In this document: one piece after another, positions 11,414 through 19,966 of the stretch
Layout of the letters: each line of letters starts with the position of its first letter
How positions within the stretch are numbered: position 1 is the first letter of the stretch
Source: Bifidobacterium sp. N4G05
GTDB taxonomy: Bacteria; Actinomycetota; Actinomycetes; Actinomycetales; Bifidobacteriaceae
Length of the DNA stretch: 64,000 nucleotides
Direction of reading: 5' to 3'
Assembly: GCF_002742445.1 (NCBI RefSeq)
Contig: NZ_NJNQ01000002.1
Location: 124,001 to 188,000 of the forward strand
Notes under the pieces: model-generated
What the model saw: the letters and a program-made list of their open reading frames with translations, nothing else
Told to the model about the DNA's origin: nothing
The model's database searches: none
Position numbers and translations under genes: made by a program

Positions 11414-11686
11414 TCAGACGCGGTGCATCTTGGTGAAGATCTCTTCACGCTGGCAGCGAATGCGCACGCCGATCTCTTCGCCGAGCTTGTCGAGATCGTC
11501 CACGACCTCGCCGAATTCCTTGTCGGTGTTGGAATAGTCCACAATCATCATCATGTTGAAGAAACCGTCGATGATGGTCTGGGAAATGTCAAGCACGTTG
11601 ACCTGATGCTCGGAAAGGTATGTGCAGACGCGTGCGATGATGCCGACAGTATCCTGGCCGACGACGGTGATGATTGCCTTGTTCAT
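11414..11686 (-). CDS. ACT domain protein, UPF0237 family
   Basis: 90 residues forming one ACT domain (MNKAIITVVGQDTVGIIARVC, then a second half around FFNMMMIVDYS). Family members are small amino-acid-binding regulatory proteins related to the GcvR type. The start has GGGAG about six bases upstream. First gene of a two-gene operon with the DUF711 gene. Identification of the domain is secure; ligand and partner are inferred only from the conserved pairing. Confidence 0.9.
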   Translation of the reverse strand: MNKAIITVVGQDTVGIIARVCTYLSEHQVNVLDISQTIIDGFFNMMMIVDYSNTDKEFGEVVDDLDKLGEEIGVRIRCQREEIFTKMHRV

Positions 11687-11760
11687 GGAACTCCCTAAAT
11701 GTTAGGTGCGAATATCCAGTTGCCGTCTCGGCGAATTGCCGGACGTGTACTCAAGTATAG

Positions 11761-11790
11761 GAAAGGCACGTGCCAAAACACGTGCCTTTC
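11761..11790. terminator. Hairpin terminator after the GH32 operon
   Basis: Perfect 12-bp inverted repeat (11761-11772 and 11779-11790, GAAAGGCACGTG arms) with loop CCAAAA. It lies about 60 bases beyond the GH32 stop on the minus strand. T-rich flanks are weak, so it is a probable rather than textbook terminator. Confidence 0.6.
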
Positions 11791-11853
11791 GTCTATTTGC
11801 CTTACATACTGAGATGACTGTCGGACATCACCTGCCTCTGCAGCAGCTGTATG

Positions 11854-13761
11854 TCACCGCCAGATGCCGTCAAGCACACGCACATCCACGCAATCGACCT
11901 TGCCGTCAGCAACAAAACGGAACTCGCCATCGCCGTCCGCACCTTGGAACAGCATGCTGCCGGCCGCTTCGCCGTTGTTAAGGAAGACTTCCACCACATT
12001 ACGGTCGAAGAAGATTTCGACGCGACGAACATCGGCGATGCCGCTATCGAAATCGATGTCGTCCACGACTGTTCCCTTCGTGACCAGTCGGGTCACGCCG
12101 TCGCGACGCTGCAGCTGCAATTCAGTCGAATCACCATTGGCGGGATTGATACCGGTCGCGATGAGCATTGTGAAATCGTCATCGTCGGCCAGATGCATGT
12201 CCGTGTAATACGCGTTGTTCGGCACAATAAAGAAGGTCCCGTTTTCGTCTGCATGCGCTTCCAAACGATCGCCTAGCAGCTGCTCGTACGCTTCTTTGAC
12301 AGGACGGCTGGTCAAGCGGCCGTCACGCACGTGCAGTTCACGTGGCAGCGACATCATGCCGTTGGCGATGCACGGCTTTTCCACACGCATCGCGGGAAAG
12401 TCGGTATACCAGCCGAACACGATACGACGCCCGTCGTCGGCAAAGCTTTGCGTGGCATAGTAGCCGGTACCGAAATCACACCAATCACTGTTCTCTACCT
12501 GCAAACGTGGACCTTCGGCGGTGTCCTTGAGATCACCAACATACCAACGCACCTGCTGGAAACGACCTTGCTTGTCACGGTAGTGCATCAACGCGCCGAT
12601 GGCGACTGTCTTGCCGTCGAGCTGGAACAGGTCAGGACATTCGTAGGTACGCGATAGCTGGTGGCCGAAATCGGCGAGCACCGGTCCTTCATACTGCCAC
12701 GTCACGTTGCGCTTGAGTGGTTTCTTCGCGGAGAAGAGCGCCATGGCAGGCACCGTGTCCATATTGGGCTTGTCGGTGCCGGGCCTGCCTTGCGGACCGC
12801 ATGTGAACCAGCCGTCTGTACCCTGTACGCTGATGCCAGGCGCCGCGGAGGACACAGCATCAGTATCGAATTCGGAGACCGGCAGATTCGTGGCGGTCAC
12901 CATGTAAGCGCGTTCCGGATTGATAGCCTCGCCAGACATGCCGGTTTCCACCTTCGGATCACGGAAATCGAAGCCAAAACCATCGTTAACGCGCAACGCG
13001 ACCGGAGATTCGACACTCACATGCACGCCATCCTCACACAAGCAGGTGGTCTGGTATTCAGTAACAGACGATTCGTCTCCGCGAGTCTCCAGGTGCCGGG
13101 TTAGATACAGGCGAATAGCGGCCGCATCATCACCCTTGCAGGGATTGTCACACGCATCCACCGTCACCGCGGATCCGGAGAACGCGCCACCAACGATGCG
13201 TTCGTCGATATGCAGCTCCAGCTGCGGTTCGAGGAAGATTGGCAGATGCGTCCAATGCACCAGATCGCGGCTCACCGCATGCCCCCAGTGCATATTGTCC
13301 CAGCCAAAACCATACGGATTGAATTGGTAGAACAGATGGTAGCGTCCTTGGAAACGACACAGGCCGTTAGGATCATTCATCCAGCGAGCGAATGGCTCGA
13401 AATGCGCCGCAGGGCGAGCGAAGCGATCATAGATCTGCTCCAGCGTCGGCTGCGTATCCCATTCATTGTCGTACGGATTCATGCTGATGAAACGCACGCC
13501 TTCATCAAGGAGATTCTCACACTCGGACAAGTAGGCGAACCGTACGGTCAGTCGGTGCGCACTCACCGTAATACGCACGTTCGTCGGCACCGGAATCAAG
13601 AAATGGTGACGACGCTCGGCCACCGGCATGGCATGGCTGGCGATTTGATGGCCGTCCCCGTCTGTAATGGTGACGGCAGCGTCATCGCCGCATCTTTCGG
13701 CGAACAATTCCAGCAAACGGTAGCCGCCGGTTTCGATGGCAACGGAATAGTTGTCAGGCAT
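11854..13761 (-). CDS. GH32 beta-fructosidase (sucrose/fructo-oligosaccharide hydrolase)
   Basis: 635 residues from ATG 13761, which has GGAGGAG seven bases upstream (an in-frame start at 13776 lies before this site and is rejected). Retaining GH32 hydrolase: nucleophile Asp130 in WMNDPNG (127-133), transition-state stabiliser Asp268 in FRDPK, and acid/base Glu374 in YECPDLF. No signal peptide, so it acts in the cytoplasm on imported fructosides. About 125 residues precede the catalytic domain, longer than in simple sucrases, and a C-terminal beta-sandwich follows as in the family. Last gene of an operon with a lipoprotein-dependent importer and a LacI regulator. Short fructo-oligosaccharides or sucrose are the likely substrates; the exact one cannot be read from sequence. 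Confidence 0.93.
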   Translation of the reverse strand: MPDNYSVAIETGGYRLLELFAERCGDDAAVTITDGDGHQIASHAMPVAERRHHFLIPVPTNVRITVSAHRLTVRFAYLSECENLLDEGVRFISMNPYDNEWDTQPTLEQIYDRFARPAAHFEPFARWMNDPNGLCRFQGRYHLFYQFNPYGFGWDNMHWGHAVSRDLVHWTHLPIFLEPQLELHIDERIVGGAFSGSAVTVDACDNPCKGDDAAAIRLYLTRHLETRGDESSVTEYQTTCLCEDGVHVSVESPVALRVNDGFGFDFRDPKVETGMSGEAINPERAYMVTATNLPVSEFDTDAVSSAAPGISVQGTDGWFTCGPQGRPGTDKPNMDTVPAMALFSAKKPLKRNVTWQYEGPVLADFGHQLSRTYECPDLFQLDGKTVAIGALMHYRDKQGRFQQVRWYVGDLKDTAEGPRLQVENSDWCDFGTGYYATQSFADDGRRIVFGWYTDFPAMRVEKPCIANGMMSLPRELHVRDGRLTSRPVKEAYEQLLGDRLEAHADENGTFFIVPNNAYYTDMHLADDDDFTMLIATGINPANGDSTELQLQRRDGVTRLVTKGTVVDDIDFDSGIADVRRVEIFFDRNVVEVFLNNGEAAGSMLFQGADGDGEFRFVADGKVDCVDVRVLDGIWR

Positions 13762-13859
13762 AATAATCTCCTCCACAGCGCCACATGATCAGATATCATG
13801 TGGCTACGCATTGAAAAACAGATAATTAGAAAAACAAATACGGAAAAAGGAAACGTCCG

Positions 13860-14951
13860 TCACGACACGATGGAATCGCGTTCGATGATGCGGCAGCGCA
13901 ATGCTGTTTTGCTGCCATCACGTTGCCTCTGCACCGCCATGCCACGATCGGACTCAAGATCGGCCACGGCCTTGTCGCCGTCAAGTATGGCGACAAGTTG
14001 CCGAACCGCTTCAAAACCCATCTCATAATGGGGCAGTTCCAGCGTAGTCAGTGATGGTTTGATCACATTAGTGATGAACGGCTGGTTATCGATGCTGATC
14101 ACCGACACGTCAGCGCCGATGCGCACTCCGCGTTCGCGTGCGGCTTCGTAGATGAAAGTGGCGCGCACATCGTTGAAACAGAAGATGCCGTCCGGCTTGA
14201 TTTCGTCGAACACCCGCGCCGCTTCATCGTCCGCGTTAGTAAATTCCGATACTTCGACGACCAAAGCGTCATCGAATGGAATGCCCGCTTCCGCAAGCGC
14301 ACGTCGGTAACCAGTCAGACGTTGCTCTTGCGCGACGATGGAGGTTGCGGAACCGTAGTAGACGATGCGTCTGCATCCAGCTTGGATCAGACGGTTGGTG
14401 GCGTCATACCCCGCCAGTTCATCATCGGGGTAGACCGAGGGAACTCGCCCCGCTGCATCCTCACTGTCCACCACCACGGTCGGGCTGCCTTCCAAGACTT
14501 CGGGAATGTTCACTTTGCGGTGGAACATCATGGCGTATAGGAAGCCATCCACGTTGTATCGGAGCAGTGCGGATATTTCTTGGTTCTCGAGTTCGGCGTC
14601 ATTATTGGTGTTCGTGGTAAGCAGTATGTATCCGAGCTTGCTCGCGGCATCCTGCGCACCTTCGAGTACCTTGCTCGCGTACGGGGTCGTGGCGATCTCA
14701 TCGGTGACGAATCCCAGAGTATTGGATTTGCTGGTACGTAGGGTGCGCGCCACAGAATTGGGCTTGTACCCCATGCTCTTGGCAGTCGCACGGATTTTCT
14801 GCGCAACCGCCTTGCTGACGCGATTGTGATCCTTGTTGTTCATAACCAAAGACACAGTGCATACGGAAACACCCGCTTCCTTAGCTATGTCTTTGATGGA
14901 TACCAATCGTTTGGACCTGTTCACTCGTTGCCTTACTGACGACTGCACCAT
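13860..14951 (-). CDS. LacI-family transcriptional regulator of the fructoside operon
   Basis: 363 residues from ATG 14951, preceded by AAGGGGGTG; an in-frame start ten codons upstream is rejected because it bypasses this site. The HTH is at about residues 18-37 (SIKDIAKEAGVSVCTVSLVM) followed by the hinge helix NSVARTLR. The rest is the periplasmic-binding-like effector domain. It stands between the YesL-like gene and the GH32 gene on the same strand, so it is autoregulated if it controls this operon. Candidate operators are the repeated CGTTAATCGT sites before the binding-protein gene. Confidence 0.9.
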   Translation of the reverse strand: MVQSSVRQRVNRSKRLVSIKDIAKEAGVSVCTVSLVMNNKDHNRVSKAVAQKIRATAKSMGYKPNSVARTLRTSKSNTLGFVTDEIATTPYASKVLEGAQDAASKLGYILLTTNTNNDAELENQEISALLRYNVDGFLYAMMFHRKVNIPEVLEGSPTVVVDSEDAAGRVPSVYPDDELAGYDATNRLIQAGCRRIVYYGSATSIVAQEQRLTGYRRALAEAGIPFDDALVVEVSEFTNADDEAARVFDEIKPDGIFCFNDVRATFIYEAARERGVRIGADVSVISIDNQPFITNVIKPSLTTLELPHYEMGFEAVRQLVAILDGDKAVADLESDRGMAVQRQRDGSKTALRCRIIERDSIVS

Positions 14952-14977
14952 TTTATCACCCCCTTTTTGCGAACATG

Positions 14978-15655
14978 TCACGATGTCTGGTTTCGGGCGT
15001 GGCCCGCGCTCTGTTCCATGCGGTCATGAATGTCCATTCCAGGCAGACGGCCGAATGAATAAATAATCCAGGCTGTGCAGAACATCGGCAGCGACAAGCC
15101 GAACACCATGAGAATTCCAGGCCATTGCACCCATACAAGCACGGTAAGAATCAGCAGTCCAACCTGCAGAAGGCTGCACAACGGGCGTGCCACAATCATC
15201 GCCAGTGTTGTACGAACAATCCAGACGGGACTCTCTTCATAGTTCGCGCGCACCACCCAAACCAAGGACGAGAACACTGCCAAAACTACGATGATGAGCA
15301 GCAGCACGCCGGAAACCATGATGTCGAAATCGCCGCGAGCATGCCAGTTCATTACGCAGTAGTCGACGATGACCACGGCCCAGAGAATAATCAAAGGCCA
15401 ACCGAAAAGATTCGCGCGCTTGACTTCGCTTTTCCAGAAGCCGTGGAACGTCTTCCAAACTTCCTTGGCCCGCATTGAACGGTCCTCAGAAAGCACCCAC
15501 GCACGGAACGTAGCCTGCGCAGCCGCGAACGAGGGGAGAAATCCCAGCACGACGGCTCCCATCAGAGTGTGCGCGAGTATAGCCACGTTGACCACGAAAA
15601 TCGCGACTAGCAGACGGCAGAACCGCTCGTAGGCCACAGAGAAGCGGGCAAGCAT
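14978..15655 (-). CDS. YesL-like (DUF624) integral membrane protein
   Basis: 225 residues with about five predicted transmembrane helices (for example 14-36, 86-104, 109-130, 158-180, 185-203). The N-terminal pattern (RLLVAIFVVNVAILAHTLMGAVVLGFLPSFAAAQATFRAWV) is typical of YesL/DUF624 proteins, which accompany LplA/LplB/LplC-type sugar importers. AAAGG lies before the ATG. It follows the second permease by about 60 bases and is probably cotranscribed. Its exact role in transport is unknown. Confidence 0.85.
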   Translation of the reverse strand: MLARFSVAYERFCRLLVAIFVVNVAILAHTLMGAVVLGFLPSFAAAQATFRAWVLSEDRSMRAKEVWKTFHGFWKSEVKRANLFGWPLIILWAVVIVDYCVMNWHARGDFDIMVSGVLLLIIVVLAVFSSLVWVVRANYEESPVWIVRTTLAMIVARPLCSLLQVGLLILTVLVWVQWPGILMVFGLSLPMFCTAWIIYSFGRLPGMDIHDRMEQSAGHARNQTS

Positions 15656-15716
15656 AGCGAATCCTTTCTATCGGCTGGCTTTTAGATTGGTTGTTTCTTG
15701 TCGGATTGCGTTTGAC

Positions 15717-16652
15717 TCACCCCTTGACCGCGCCGAGCATCACACCCTTGTTGAAGTACTTCTGCAAGAACGGATAGAGCACAAGCAGAGGCAGAGTAGA
15801 GACGATGATGATGCCGAACTTGATCTGATCGGCGGCCTGCTGCTGCGCAGCCGCGTTAACATTGGTTCCAGTACCCTGCGCCACCAACAGCAACTGCTGC
15901 AACACCACCTGCAATGGCTGCTTCTTGTCGTCGGTGATGTAGATAAGGCCCGTCATGAAGTCGTTCCAATGGCCGACAAAGTAGTACAGACCAATTACAG
16001 CCAGAATCGCGGAGCTTAACGGCAGCACAATCTTGAAGAAGTAGCCAAAATAGCTCAGCCCGTCGATTTGGGCCGCGTCGAAGAGCTCTTCGGGGATAGA
16101 GGTTTCGAAGAAGGAGCGGGCCACGATCACGTTGTACACGGAAACCGCGCCAGGCAGGATGAACACCCACATGCTGTTGTTGATGCCGAGGCTCTTGTAC
16201 AGCAGGTAGTTCGGAATCAGGCCGCCGGCGATGAACATGGTCACGGTGAACAGGAACATGATCACGCGTCGCGGCTTGAACTCGCGACGGGATAGCGCGA
16301 AAGCGCAGGGAATGGTCACTGCCATGTTGACCGCGGTGCCGACCACCGAATAGATGATGGTGTTGAGATAGCCCTGCCAGATGCGCTGGTTGGCGAACAC
16401 CTTAGCATAGCCAGCGAAGGTCACACCCTTGGGTAGCAGCAGCACTTCACCGCCGGCTACGGCGTTCGGATTTGAAAATGATGCAATGACCACGAACCAC
16501 AGCGGATAGAGCACCGCCACAATGGTCAGGAGCAGCAGCACATTGATGACGCCCGACACCGCCAGGTCACCCGGCTTCTGCTTCTGGCGCACGTGCTTGT
16601 TCCAGGGAATGTCGTTCTTGTTCTGGGTAACAGCCTCAATTGTTGCAGACAT
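15717..16652 (-). CDS. ABC sugar transporter permease, LplC/MalG type
   Basis: 311 residues; six transmembrane segments in the CUT1 second-permease pattern. The EAA cytoplasmic loop is visible (EELFDAAQIDGLSYFGYFFKIVLPLS). AAGGG lies before the start. It begins 12 bases after the first permease gene. No ATP-binding subunit is encoded in this operon, so it probably uses a shared ATPase elsewhere, as is common for CUT1 systems in bifidobacteria. Confidence 0.92.
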   Translation of the reverse strand: MSATIEAVTQNKNDIPWNKHVRQKQKPGDLAVSGVINVLLLLTIVAVLYPLWFVVIASFSNPNAVAGGEVLLLPKGVTFAGYAKVFANQRIWQGYLNTIIYSVVGTAVNMAVTIPCAFALSRREFKPRRVIMFLFTVTMFIAGGLIPNYLLYKSLGINNSMWVFILPGAVSVYNVIVARSFFETSIPEELFDAAQIDGLSYFGYFFKIVLPLSSAILAVIGLYYFVGHWNDFMTGLIYITDDKKQPLQVVLQQLLLVAQGTGTNVNAAAQQQAADQIKFGIIIVSTLPLLVLYPFLQKYFNKGVMLGAVKG

Positions 16653-16664
16653 GATAAAACCCTT

Positions 16665-17636
16665 CTAGAAAATGCTCGTATCGGAAACGCGCTTGGCGAT
16701 TGCATTCGCGGTGATCAGGAAGATGAAGTTGACCAAGGTGTTGAACAGGCCAATTGCCGTCGAATACGAGTATTGGCCATTGATAATACCGATTTTGTAG
16801 GTGTATGTGGCGATGACTTCGGTGGCCGGCATGTTCAGCGAATTCTGCATCAGATAGATCTTGTCGAAGCCCACGTTGAGCACGGAGCCCATGTTCATGA
16901 TGAGCAGGATCGCACATGTCGGCATGATCGCAGGAATATCGACGTAGCGAATCAACTGCAGACGGCCTGCACCGTCGATCTTCGCCGCCTCGTACAGCGA
17001 TGTGTTCACACCGGCGAGCGCAGCCAGGTAGATGATGGAGTTCCAACCAACATGCTGCCAGACTTCGGAGATCCAATAGACCGCGGTGATGGCGCTGGTG
17101 GAGCCCATCAGTGATTCATCACCGAAGAAGCGACCGAGAATGCCGGTACCAGGAGTCAGGAAGATGTTGAGCATGGAGACGATGACCACCACGGAGATGA
17201 AGTGGGGCATGTAGGTGATCGTTTGTACGAAACCCTTGATTTTTTTAGAACCGATCTGATTGATCAGCAGGGCCAGAATAATCGGAAAAATGAAGCCCAT
17301 GACCAGTGTCCAAAGGGAAATGCGGATGGTGTTGGTCATGATCTCGCCAAACAGCGGGTTGTGGAAGAATTCCAGGAAGTATTTGAAACCGACGAATTTG
17401 CCGCCGGTCAGGCCTTTGGTCGGATCGAACTCGCGGAAGGCGAGCTGGATGCCCCACATCGGCACGTAGGAGAACAGTCCCACGAAGAACAATGCCGGAG
17501 CGGAAAGAATCCACAACTGCCAGTAGCGACGTAAATGGTCGGCGATGCGATCGAGCAGACCTGGTTTCTTGCGGTCGGGAGCCGCTTCCATCGCCACGGT
17601 CCGTGCAGCAACGCCTTGCGATGTTTGTGCACTCAT
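16665..17636 (-). CDS. ABC sugar transporter permease, LplB type
   Basis: 323 residues from ATG 17636 (GGAG seven bases upstream; an in-frame ATG 12 codons earlier lacks a site). Six transmembrane segments; cytoplasmic EAA loop with YEAAKIDGAGRLQLIRYVDIPAI. The first periplasmic loop (SYVPMWGIQLAFREFDPTKGL) is characteristic of the LplB subgroup. Partner of the LplC-type permease downstream and of the lipoprotein upstream. Confidence 0.92.
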   Translation of the reverse strand: MSAQTSQGVAARTVAMEAAPDRKKPGLLDRIADHLRRYWQLWILSAPALFFVGLFSYVPMWGIQLAFREFDPTKGLTGGKFVGFKYFLEFFHNPLFGEIMTNTIRISLWTLVMGFIFPIILALLINQIGSKKIKGFVQTITYMPHFISVVVIVSMLNIFLTPGTGILGRFFGDESLMGSTSAITAVYWISEVWQHVGWNSIIYLAALAGVNTSLYEAAKIDGAGRLQLIRYVDIPAIMPTCAILLIMNMGSVLNVGFDKIYLMQNSLNMPATEVIATYTYKIGIINGQYSYSTAIGLFNTLVNFIFLITANAIAKRVSDTSIF

Positions 17637-17742
17637 GTTGGTCTCCAATTTAGGATGATTGCTAGGGAACAAAAATGCGGGGTCCGGCGGCAGTCACGGG
17701 AGAGAAACGAACCCGTGCGATGGACCCCGCGGTATTACTTGG

Positions 17743-19350
17743 CTACTTGGTGTACTTGTCGTACCACTTCTGCCAAATCTTGATGTTGGCGTCGAGGCCG
17801 AGGGTCGGTTCGGACACCTTTTTCACGTAGGCATCCCATTCCTTGTCGATGCCGCCCTTCTGGACCCACTTCGCGATCTGGTTGTTCGCGTAGTTGGAGA
17901 TGGCGGTGTTGTTGTTTTGCAGGGTGTTGGAGTCCTCGGTATCCGGGCGCACGTAAATCGGTACGACATCCTTGACGCCGTCGACGCGGTTGCGCGCCTC
18001 ACGAATGGCCAAATCGGACGCAGTGACCTGGTCGGCGTTGGTGTCGTTGACCATCTTCACGTCGTCGCGAATCCAGCCACCGAAGCGGTCCTGCAGGGCG
18101 ACGGCGCGGGTATCAGGATATTCGGCGTAGGCTTTAGCCTTGTCGATGGTGTACTGGTGGTCGCCGTCATCGGAGACGATATCTGGAATAGAGCCGAAGA
18201 ATCCAGCCACGGAAAGCTTCTCGCCATACATGGCGTCGATCACCTTGTAGATGGCGTCCTGGTTGGCTGCGTTCGGGTTGACGGTCAGGCCGGAACCGGA
18301 GTAGGCCCAGCGGCAGGCGTCCTGGGAATAATCCCACTTGACCTGGGAGTCGGGCGTGGAGGCGTCCTTCTTCAGCGGCGGCAGGGTGACGTACTGGTCG
18401 CCAAGCGCGTTGCCGTATTCGGCGTAGTTGGACCAACCGAAGGAGACGCCGGTCAGCGCGGTCTTGCCGTCACTGACGGTCTGCGAAGTGTATTGCGAGG
18501 CGTCGCGGGTGAGCACATCCTTCGGGATAAGGCCCTTGGCCATGAGTCCGTGCAGGTAGGAGACGACGTCCTTGAGCGCGTCGGAGGTGTAATAGCTCTT
18601 AACCTTGCCGTTGTCCACATAATAGCCCTGTTCGGAAGCGCCACCGCCCATGAAGGAGGTGACCACGCCTTCGGAGTTCATCAGCGCCAGAGGGCTCCAC
18701 AGGCCGAAGCCGAGGCTGCGGATATTCATCGGCACCTCATCAGCCTTGCCGTTGCCGTTCGGATCCTGGGTCTTGAATGCATCGAGCACGTTCTCGAGCT
18801 CGTCCCAAGTGGTCGGCATCTGGAGTCCCAGCTTGTCCAGCCAGGTCTTGTTGATGAACATGTGAGTGCCGGAAACCTCGTAACCCTTGCCGCGGTCGGA
18901 GGGCAGCATGGCGATCTTGGTGCCATCGGTAACGTACTTCGCGGCGCCCGGCTGGGCCTTGAGGAACTTCTTGACGTTCGGCATCTTGTCCAGATGCGGC
19001 TTGAGATCCTCGAAATAGGTGCTGTACTTGGCCGCATCCACCATGCTGAACAAGCTCAAGCCAATGTCCGGGAATTCACCGGCGGCCATCTTGGCGCTCT
19101 TCTGCTGACCCCAAGCGTTGTCGGAGACTTCCTGCCACTTGATGGTGCAATCGCAGGCGGCTTCCAGATCCTTGGTGTACTGGGTGTCCTGCATCGGATG
19201 GTCGGTCACGTTGCGACGAACCAGAATATTGACGATTGGCTTGCCGTTCTCGTCTGTGGTGGCCTGCTTGTTGCCGCAGGCGGCAAACGTCGTGACCATA
19301 GTCGCGACTGCAGCTATTGATGCCAACAGGCGAACACTTCTTCGTGCCAT
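17743..19350 (-). CDS. Extracellular sugar-binding lipoprotein of the fructoside importer
   Basis: 535 residues. Signal peptide with lipobox FAAC (Cys25 lipidated). A long solute-binding protein of the LplA/LipO subgroup (family 1-like), the type that travels with YesL and LplB/LplC. AGGAG precedes the ATG. First gene of the operon; the 600 bases upstream hold three candidate LacI sites. Ligand is inferred to be a fructoside from the GH32 enzyme in the same operon. Confidence 0.92.
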   Translation of the reverse strand: MARRSVRLLASIAAVATMVTTFAACGNKQATTDENGKPIVNILVRRNVTDHPMQDTQYTKDLEAACDCTIKWQEVSDNAWGQQKSAKMAAGEFPDIGLSLFSMVDAAKYSTYFEDLKPHLDKMPNVKKFLKAQPGAAKYVTDGTKIAMLPSDRGKGYEVSGTHMFINKTWLDKLGLQMPTTWDELENVLDAFKTQDPNGNGKADEVPMNIRSLGFGLWSPLALMNSEGVVTSFMGGGASEQGYYVDNGKVKSYYTSDALKDVVSYLHGLMAKGLIPKDVLTRDASQYTSQTVSDGKTALTGVSFGWSNYAEYGNALGDQYVTLPPLKKDASTPDSQVKWDYSQDACRWAYSGSGLTVNPNAANQDAIYKVIDAMYGEKLSVAGFFGSIPDIVSDDGDHQYTIDKAKAYAEYPDTRAVALQDRFGGWIRDDVKMVNDTNADQVTASDLAIREARNRVDGVKDVVPIYVRPDTEDSNTLQNNNTAISNYANNQIAKWVQKGGIDKEWDAYVKKVSEPTLGLDANIKIWQKWYDKYTK

Positions 19351-19466
19351 GATTAGGCTCCTTCTTCCTTGATGTTTCCTCCCCGTACCGATGTAAGACG
19401 CACCGGTACGACCCCGTCAGCCACTTGCTTTGTGGTTGTTTCCTTGCGGTGGTTAACACTATAAAT

Positions 19467-19626
19467 CGTTAATCGTTTAATGTCAAACGTTAATCGTTTA
19501 TCTCAATAGTTAACACTCTCATCGACCAGTCCCCCCAGCGTCGCAAACGTAAACTTCGGCTCTATACTGCCGTTCTTGCAGAACACCGGAATCACCCACA
19601 TCGCGACACGCCGTTAATCGTATAAC
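19467..19626 (-). promoter_or_regulatory. Three repeats of a candidate LacI operator
   Basis: The core CGTTAATCGT is found three times: 19467-19480 (followed by TTAA), 19488-19500 (followed by TTA) and 19612-19626 (followed by ATAACG). The first two start 21 bases apart, two DNA turns, consistent with cooperative dimers. They lie about 120-280 bases before the binding-protein start. Binding by the LacI protein encoded in the operon is an inference. Confidence 0.55.
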
Positions 19627-19729
19627 GTATCGTTTTCATCAAATACACGTACCGCCCATCCACTGCACGCACAAAAACGTAGCCGAACAGGACGGCCACC
19701 AAGTCGACACGTCGCTACTTACGAAAGAT

Positions 19730-19760
19730 GCTCCCCTCCTTCAGGAAGAAGGAGGGGAGC
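19730..19760. terminator. Short perfect hairpin
   Basis: Thirteen-bp perfect arms (19730-19742, 19748-19760; GCTCCCCTCCTTC) and a five-base loop. There is no clear T-run on either side, so its role as terminator or regulatory hairpin is open. Confidence 0.4.
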
Positions 19761-19893
19761 ACGAATACGATCACAGACGGCACCAGGCCAAACACGTAGC
19801 CGCACCGGGAGCCAGGATGAAGCATTCGGCATCGTACCTGCTGGTCATCACCGTGGGATACGCTGTGCGCCATCTGGTCCACAAGTAGATCGT

Positions 19894-19952
19894 GCAAAAA
19901 CGCGCGTTGGCGCACGTCCTTTTCATGGGCGTGCGCCAACGCGCGTTTTTGC
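19894..19952. terminator. Long perfect hairpin terminator behind galK
   Basis: Twenty-three-bp perfect arms (19894-19916 and 19930-19952) around 13 bases, 15 bases past the galK stop. The 3' arm read on the minus strand ends GCGCGTTTTTGC, giving a T-run inside the stem end. Strong rho-independent terminator, symmetric enough to work in both directions. Confidence 0.75.
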
Positions 19953-19966
19953 ATCGGCTTCTGCGA

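Larger units (their letters stand above)
19351..19966. other. 616-bp promoter and terminator region between fructoside and galactose operons
   Basis: No supported gene. It contains three repeated candidate operators (19467-19626) upstream of the binding-protein gene, a short perfect hairpin at 19730-19760 and a long terminator hairpin at 19894-19952 behind galK. Confidence 0.75.

Noticed and set aside
9983..11698. 571-codon plus-strand frame over the DUF711/ACT pair; similar long antisense frames at 17659-19320, 19892-21298 and 26891-28342
   Set aside because: All lie exactly opposite well-identified genes and have no start signal or motif.
19715..19954. 79-codon minus-strand frame behind galK
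   Set aside because: It is formed mainly by two hairpins and has no ribosome site.
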